Origin: Jacaranda mimosifolia | Lineage: Eukaryota; Streptophyta; Magnoliopsida; Lamiales; Bignoniaceae | NCBI GenBank assembly: GCA_018894105.1 | Contig: CM032131.1 | Span: forward strand, 9,512,501-9,576,500 | Length of the DNA: 64,000 bases | Reading direction: 5' to 3' | Shown: piece by piece, positions 57,701 through 64,000 of the stretch | How the letters are laid out: every line of letters begins with the position of its first letter | Position numbering within the stretch: position 1 is the stretch's first letter | Notes under the pieces: generated by a model | What the model was told of the DNA's origin: nothing | The model's database searches: none | The model's input: only the letters and a program-made list of their open reading frames with translations | Program-made: the position numbers and the translations under genes

Positions 57701-60700
57701 GAAGGGTATGTACTTTATTAAAGTACACATGACGACTAATTCTTCTATATGGGTATTTGATACTGCATGTGGTTCTCACCTTTGTAATTTGTTACAGGGG
57801 ATAGAAAGAAGAAAGAGTCTTCGTGAAGGGGATATGATCCTCTGCTTAGGAAATGGAACAAGAGTTGCGGCCACTTTCCAAGGCGTTGTCAAGTTGGACT
57901 TGGGGAATGCTTGCATTGTACTTGATCCAAATTATTATGTACCCCATCTTGTAAAGAATATTATTTCAATTCCTATTCTTGATAATGAAGGATTTGATTT
58001 TTCTATATCGAATGGGAAGTTGGTAGCATTAAAGAATGGCTCTTTTTTTGCTCAAGGTACATTAATAAATGGATTGCACATACTTGATTGTCAACCTTCA
58101 CTAATGCACATTCAATCATGTAAAAGAAAGTTAGATAACCAAGAAGATGCCCTTTTGTAGCATACAAGACTTGGACATATTTCTAAAAATAGGATGAACA
58201 AGTTAGAAGCTCTCAAAGCACTAAATGTTAGTGGTATTGAGGATCTTCCTACTTGTAAATCTTGTTTTAAAGGAAAAATGACCAAGGCTCATTTTGTAGG
58301 ACAAACGGAGCGCTCCACAAGTCTCTTGGATTTGATCCATACGGATGCTTGTGGACCACTAAGAGTTAGTGGGAGATGAGGCTATTCCTAATTCATCACC
58401 TTTACCGATGACTTTAGTCGGCTCAGACACGTGTTTCTTATGAAGAACAAGTCTGAAACCTTTGAAAAGTTCAAAGAGTATAGTAGTGAAGTGGAAAAGC
58501 AATTGGGGCTAAGTATTAAAGCTCTTCGATCGGATTGAGAAGGAGAATACTTGAGCACTGAATTCCTGATTATCTAAAGGAGAATGGGATTCTCTCTCAA
58601 TGGACTCCACCCAGAACACCCCAACATAGTGGAGTTGTTGAGAGAAGAAATCATACCTTGTTGGACATTGTACGTTCTATGATGAGCTTTTTCGATGTGC
58701 CCATATCCTTTTGGGGATACGCCTTACTCATGGCAGCAAAGCTACTAAATATAGTACCTTCAAAGTCGGTGCCCTAAACACCATATGAGATATGGCATGG
58801 CAAAGCACCCTCTTACCAATATCTCAAGGTTTGGGGATCTCCCGCCTACATGAGACGGAAAGTAGGAGATAAGTTGGATAGTAGATCCAACTTGTGCAAG
58901 TTTGTGGCATACCTTAGAGAGTCTATGGGTTACTAATTCTATGATCCCTCGGAACAAAAGGTGTTTGTCTCGAGGAACGCCTAATTTTTGGAAAAGCAAT
59001 TTCTATTAGATAAAAAATGCATTGTTATTGAACTTGATGAAGTTCAAGATGATCATGAAATCCCACAAGCAGTGGAAACAAGCAAGCAAGTAGAGCCTAG
59101 TATACAACCTCTATGTAGGTCGGGCCGAATCAAGAAGCAACCCGAAAGGTTAGGATTCCTACATAAGACGGGCCAATCGGATAATGATCTGAAAACCTAT
59201 AAGGAAGCTATGTTGGACATAGATTCAGGACGCTGGCTTGAAGCTATGAGATTTGAAATGGACTCTATGTACTCAAACAAAGTATGGATTTTGGTAGATC
59301 TACCAAAGGGAATAGTTCCCATGGTTGCAAGTGGATCTATAAGTGAAAGCTTGGAGTTGATGGAGAAGTGGTGACTTTTAAGGCATGACTAGTGGCAAAG
59401 GGTTACACTTAAAGACCTGGTATCGATTTTGAGGAAACCTTTTCACCGGTTACTACGCCTAAGTCCATTCGAATTCTACTTGTCATAGCCGCATATTATG
59501 ACTATGAGATATGGCAAATGGATGTGAAAACCTCTTTCCTCAATGGTGATACTGAAGAAGAAATCTATATAGAGCAACCATAAGGTTTTACATCTAAAAG
59601 GAGTGAGCAAAAGGTTTGCAAACTCCAGAGATCTATTTATGGACTCAAACAAGTGTCCCGAAGTTGGAACATACATTTTGATAAAACGGTCAAATCGTTT
59701 GGCTTTGTCAAAAATGTGTATGAACCATGTGTGTACAAGAATGCTAGTAGGAGTTCAGTACAGTTTACTGTGCTTTATGTCGATGACATCCTTCTCATTG
59801 GGAATGAGGTATGAATGTTAGAGTGTACTAAAGCGTGGTTATCTATACAATTTTCCAAGAAGGATTTGGGAAAAGAATCCTATGTATTAGGAATACGTAT
59901 CTATAGATATAGATCTAAGAGGATGTTGGGGCTATGCCAAAGCCCGAACATTGATAAGATTCTAAAAAGGTTTAGTATAGAAGAATCTAAGAAAGGATTT
60001 CTTTCCATAGGACATGGCATTTGTCTCTCAAAGTCTATGGCCCCCAAGACTGAGGAAGAGAAATAAAAAATGTTTCACATACCTTATGCCTCCGCTGTTG
60101 GTAGCATAATGTATGTAGTTCAATATACAAGACCGGATGCGGCACACTTTTTAAGCATTACGAGTAGGTTCCAATCCAATCTTGGTGAGAGTTACTAGAT
60201 AGTCGTGAAAGCAATTCTTAAGTACTTGAGAAGGACTAAGGCCTTATTTTTAGTATACGACAATGGAGAATTGAAACTAGAAGGGCTTTCAGATTTGACT
60301 TTCCAATCCAATGCACATGACCACAAATCTACTTCTGGATTTATATTTTACCTCAATGGCGGTGCGGTGAGATGGAAGAGCTCCAAACAAGACACCATGG
60401 CTGATTCCACCACTGAAGCAGAATATATTGCGGCTTCAGAAGCTACAAAGGAAGGTGTTTGGATGAAAAACTTTATTAAGAGTTGAGTGTAGTGCCTAGC
60501 ATTGATGAGCCAGTGATTGTCTATTGTCATAACACCGGGGCAGTGGCGCAAGCCAAAGAGCCAAGATCTCATCACAAATCCAAGCACATTTTGTGGCAAT
60601 ATCATTTGATTTGAGAGATCATTGATAGAGGCGACATCCGAGTAGAGAGTGTTGCCTCAGAAGAGAATATTGCAGATCTACTAACTAAATGCCTAACGCA

Positions 60701-60770
60701 AGAGGTCTTTGAAGAACAACTTGAGAAGATGGGTCTCAAGGCCATGGACATTGGCTTTAGGGCAAGTGGG
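57700..60770 (+). pseudogene. copia pol of family X element: protease, integrase, RT, RNase H (broken)
   Basis: Protease motif WVFDTACGSHLCN, catalytic Asp codon 57759-57761 (open frame 57708-58160). Pre-integrase zinc site HTRLGHIS...C..C (58161-58270) then integrase core LLDLIHTDACGPLRVSG (58325-58375), ITFTDDFSR and PQHSGVVERRN (58618-58650). RT: WLEAMRFEMDSMYSNKVW (59233), FLNGDTEEEIYIEQP, then RSIYGLKQVSRSWN (59629-59670) and the catalytic box LYVDDILLIGNE (59773-59808), where both Asp are kept. RNase H: STSGFIFYLNGG and TTEAEYIAASEATKEGVWMK (60330-60470). End: ENIADLLTKCLTQEVFEEQL (60663-60725). Stops at 58158, 58377, 58538, 59371, 59812, 60064, 60198 and 60484, and some shifts, inactivate it. 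A complete relative would be autonomous; this copy is not. Confidence 0.93.
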
Positions 60771-60774
60771 AGAT
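60764..60774 (+). other. polypurine tract of family X element
   Basis: AAGTGGGAGAT immediately precedes the right LTR. Confidence 0.85.
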
Positions 60775-63039
60775 TGTTGGAATAGTGTCCAACAAGCCAA
60801 TCAGATTGGCCTTATAAGAACTATTTTCGTGTAAAACAATCTTGATTGGATGATATCTTTTACATATGGCCACCTTTATCTTATGTTTTAAATTACTTCA
60901 CTTGCATTTGGATGAAGCCCCTAGATCGCACATGACTATGGGACTCGGTAGTTCACTGGGTGGTGATCATGGAATAAGTCTTACACGGTTGTGATCTTGA
61001 ATCTTCCAAGTCATAAGATCTTATGAAACGGGGCATCTAAGATCCAAATAGACTTGTATTAACGATGCATAAATCTAAGAGTTGGATATTGCTTCATTCC
61101 ATGAGCAACTGTAAGAGATACGAGTGTATGTTAGTGGGTGCTTGTTAGAGAACAAGGTACTGAAGACCCTATGGAGAATCCACTAGATAGTCGTGGTGGC
61201 AAGTCGGTAGTGGTTAATTCTCCTGCTTACGTTAGCGCATATTATTAGTCCTCTGACTTGAGGATCTATGGTAACCTTGTGTCCGATCCTCAAGCTTTAC
61301 TCTTCCTTGACCACTTAGTGAGTCTTTCTGGTTGAGATTGTGTACGAGCTACTTGGCATGAAGGTTTGTGAGATCCAAGATGGAATCTGACTCCTCGCTT
61401 TTGTGAAGGGCGAGTGCATCTCCTATGTGTTCTATAATGATCGATTCCAATAAATTCTTGTGCAATGTGGTGTGACAATTTGGAAAAAGAGTTTTCCAAA
61501 GGTGAGGTCACATAGGGAATCGAACATTAAGAAGAGAGACATAGTATCGAGGCTATTAGGAAGCCGACAAATATCTTGCCCTAGCCCTTTTTTGGGAGAT
61601 AGGAGATGGAAGGACCGTATTTGCATGGTACGTGTAGGGCTATGATGGTTCTCCAGAATATTCATTTCTGCAAATTAGTTGTGCTCCATGGCCTTGAGGT
61701 CGGACATCGACCATGGAGATTGGGTACTCTTCAATTAATGAGATTAACTAAATTGAGTCGATTAGTTTAAAAGGAGTTTTAAACTAAAATGAATATAAGA
61801 TCTTCAAAAGTCATAAAGAATTGTGAGCCCATATCTAATGAGTGGTAGAACCTATTGGGTCACACACAAAAGCCAATTAGCTTCCAAAATTAGTAGAGCA
61901 ATTTTCGAAATGTTAGAAAAATCACCTTTTGGTGACCGATTTTCAAGGATCCAATTTAATGGTCAATTTTGGTTTGATTAATTTAAGTGTTAAATTAATC
62001 AGCTAATTTAAAGAGTTAAATTAGACCAATAATTAAGGAGTTAATTATTTGGTACCATGTTAACTATCAATTGGTCAAGTTGACTTAAAAAGTTAAGTTA
62101 ACTAATTTAAGCTTAAGAGTTAAGCTTGTTTGATTTAAGAGTTAAATCAAAGGTTAATTAATTAAATTAAAGTATTTAATTTAATTAATGGGAAGAATAA
62201 GTTTTGGAGGGAAAACTTAAATGAACTGTTCATTTAAATTAGCATCTTAATTAATTTGGAATTAGATTCCCAATGTAATTGAAATGCACATGAGATTCAA
62301 TTAAGACTTGAATTTGAATTTGCCAACTTGGCATGCCACTTGGGCGGTCACCTTGAGGAAGGTGTGATGCCAACTAGCATTACACCTTCCATCCTCTATA
62401 TATAGATAGAGAGGGTAAGTAAATTTAGCCATCACATTGCTGAAAAGTGTGAAGATAAGAATCTTTGCATTCCCTCCAAAACTCTTTCTCTCTCTCTCTC
62501 TCTCTCTCCATGCATTGCATCATGTGTTGAAGTTTGGCATCCCTTCTTCTTCCCAACCTGAAAATTAACCTCATCTACATCATTTTCTCCTCTCTAACTC
62601 TATCTTCTAGAGAGGGAAAATTGGAAGATTGATTGGTGTGTGGATTATACTAATAGAGGTAAGGCACTTGACTTGTTCGGTCTTGGAGATCCACCTGCAG
62701 TAGTAGCCTCCAGTTGGCGAATTTTTCTAGAGCGATGTAGAAAGTTTTTTTTTTTTACAGTAGTTTCCTCAGTGTGTGGATGTGTTCCATATTTAATTTG
62801 GTGATTTTTGGAGCAGTATAACTAAGGCAAAGTTGCCGCCTTTCTGCTATGTCGATTCCAGATCGTTTCTAGATCCGAGAGAGATAGTTGATCTTCTCCT
62901 TGTTTTGAGCTACAAGAGGTAATTCTTCTTCCTAATCCAGATCTATAGCATGACTAGATCTCTGGTCACTTGAGTAGCTTAGTTATTTTCAAGCTTATGA
63001 AGTTTTGAGTTATGGATCCTAATGCTACTCTTGCTTTTA
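60775..63039 (+). repeat. right LTR of family X element
   Basis: TGTTGGAATAGTG...TTGCTTTTA; the terminal CA has become TA. It is followed by the TSD ATTAG. It contains a (TC)n run at 62487-62508 that is short in the left copy (54804-54813). Confidence 0.93.
62487..62508. repeat. (TC)n microsatellite in right LTR
   Basis: Eleven TC units, expanded relative to the matching position of the left LTR. Confidence 0.85.
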
Positions 63040-63044
63040 ATTAG

Positions 63045-64000
63045 TACTTTGACCTGAAGATCTATGGTAACCTTGTGTTTAGGTCCTCATGCTTTGGCTC
63101 TTCCTTGACCACTTAGTGGGTCATTTGGGTGGAGATTGGATATGTGCTACTTAGACATAGAGGTTTGTGATATCCAAGATGGGATCCAACTCTTTGTCAT
63201 TGTAAAGGCGAGTGCCTCGCTTATGTATTCTATAATGATCGATTCTAAAAAATCCTTATGCAAGGTAGTATAACAATTTGGAAGAATAATTTTCCAAGGA
63301 TGAGGTCATAAAGGGGAATCGAGGATTAGGAGTAGAAATATAGTATCGAGGCTATTAGGGAATCGACAAATATCTTACCCTAAGTCTATTTCGGGAGATA
63401 GAAGACGGAAGGACCATATTTGCATGGTATGTGTAGAGCTAGAATGGTTCTCTAAAAGTATTCATTTTGGCCAATTAGTTGGGCTCCATGGGTTTGAGGT
63501 TGGACATCGACCATGGAGATTGGATACTCTTCGGTTAATGGAGATTAATTGAATTAAGTCATTAGTTTAAAGGAGTTTAAACTAATGTGAATATTTGATA
63601 TTCTATAAGTCACAAAGAGTTGTGAGTCCATGTCCAATGACTAGTAGAACCTAATGGGGCACACACAAAAGCAAATGGTAAATCCCACTAGGTGAATGGG
63701 AATTTTCTAAGAGTTAGAGAAATTCCTTCATGATTGGTTTTCGGAGGTAGACAGTTGTAGTCATTTTTGGCTTAATCAATTTAATTATTAAATTGATCTA
63801 ATTAATTTAAGGAGTTAAATTAAGACCAATTAATTAAGGAGTTGATTATTTGGTGCCACGTGAATATTTGTTGATCAAGTTAACTAAAGAGTTAAGTTAA
63901 CAATGACTTGCTTGAAGAGTTAAGCAAATTAATTTAAGAGTTAAGTCAAAGATTAATTAATTAAATTAAAGTGTTAAATTTAATAAAAATAAAGAATTAA
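63045..64000 (+). repeat. older family X LTR, right part, running off the window
   Basis: Continues the LTR interrupted at 53123 (TACTTTGACCTGAAGATC corresponds to the 53590 region of the left LTR) up to the AT-rich AGTTAA repeats at 63770-64000. Whether it is a solo LTR or part of a full element cannot be told. Confidence 0.88.

Larger units (their letters stand above)
53124..63039 (+). mobile_element. full-length Ty1/copia element, family X, inserted in an older LTR of its own family
   Basis: The LTRs are 53124-55350 (2227 bp) and 60775-63039 (2265 bp), with TSD ATTAG at 53119-53123 and 63040-63044. PBS TGGTATCAGAGC is at 55353-55364, and a polypurine tract AAGTGGGAGAT precedes the right LTR. 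The internal order is a long leader, gag with a zinc knuckle, protease, integrase, RT and RNase H, the order of Ty1/copia. The LTRs are unusually long for copia. By eye about one position in ten differs over their first 230 bp, so the insertion is old. Gag and pol contain many stops. Four other LTR copies of the family are in the window. Confidence 0.95.

Overview
The window is nuclear DNA of a flowering plant, most likely a eudicot. The evidence is spliced plant exons, plant-specific LTR retrotransposon lineages, a CACTA transposon, a plastid rRNA insert and strong A+T richness. Nothing bacterial, viral-episomal or CRISPR-like was seen. I could not assign a species.

Only two host genes are visible, both near the left edge and convergent. 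(1) The last three exons (493-1382, +) of an AREB/ABF-type bZIP transcription factor, apparently intact; the rest lies off the left end. (2) A decayed copy of THO5/THOC5 (mRNA-export THO complex subunit) on the minus strand, spread from 23414 down to 2377. It has several in-frame stops and frameshifts, no visible 5' exons, a plastid 23S rRNA fragment in an intron, and a 16-kb retrotransposon inside its last coding exon. From memory, Arabidopsis also has ABF-type genes beside both of its THO5 genes, so this looks like an ancestral gene pair whose THO5 partner died.

The rest is a nest of transposable elements, worked out from target-site duplications (TSDs), LTR ends, primer-binding sites and domain order. 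An Athila-like Ty3/gypsy element (2598-18661, TSD GTGAC) lacks RT, RNase H and most of integrase, and contains an 8.7-kb CACTA element without a recognisable transposase (4236-12916). A minus-strand Tat/Ogre-like Ty3/gypsy deletion derivative (25521 to about 46600) keeps gag, protease and an antisense extra ORF. It contains a solo LTR of a Ty1/copia family here called family X (25640-27874, TSD GAACT) and a SIRE-like Ty1/copia element (29397-40824, TSD CCTTC). The SIRE-like element in turn carries a second, reversed family X solo LTR (36402-38551). A decayed minus-strand Ty1/copia element follows (about 47077-51340).

At the right end, a SIRE-type LTR piece (52089-52644) is interrupted by an older family X LTR (52645-53123 and 63045 to past the end). 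That LTR is split by a full-length family X element (53124-63039, TSD ATTAG).

No element here has a complete uninterrupted gag-pol, so all look non-autonomous or dead. I found no new functional gene system. The features most worth a second look are the inverted TTGGGC arrays and 324-bp GC-rich tandem repeat in the CACTA element, the antisense ORF of the Tat-like element, the GC-rich hairpin in the family X leader, and the THO5 decay.
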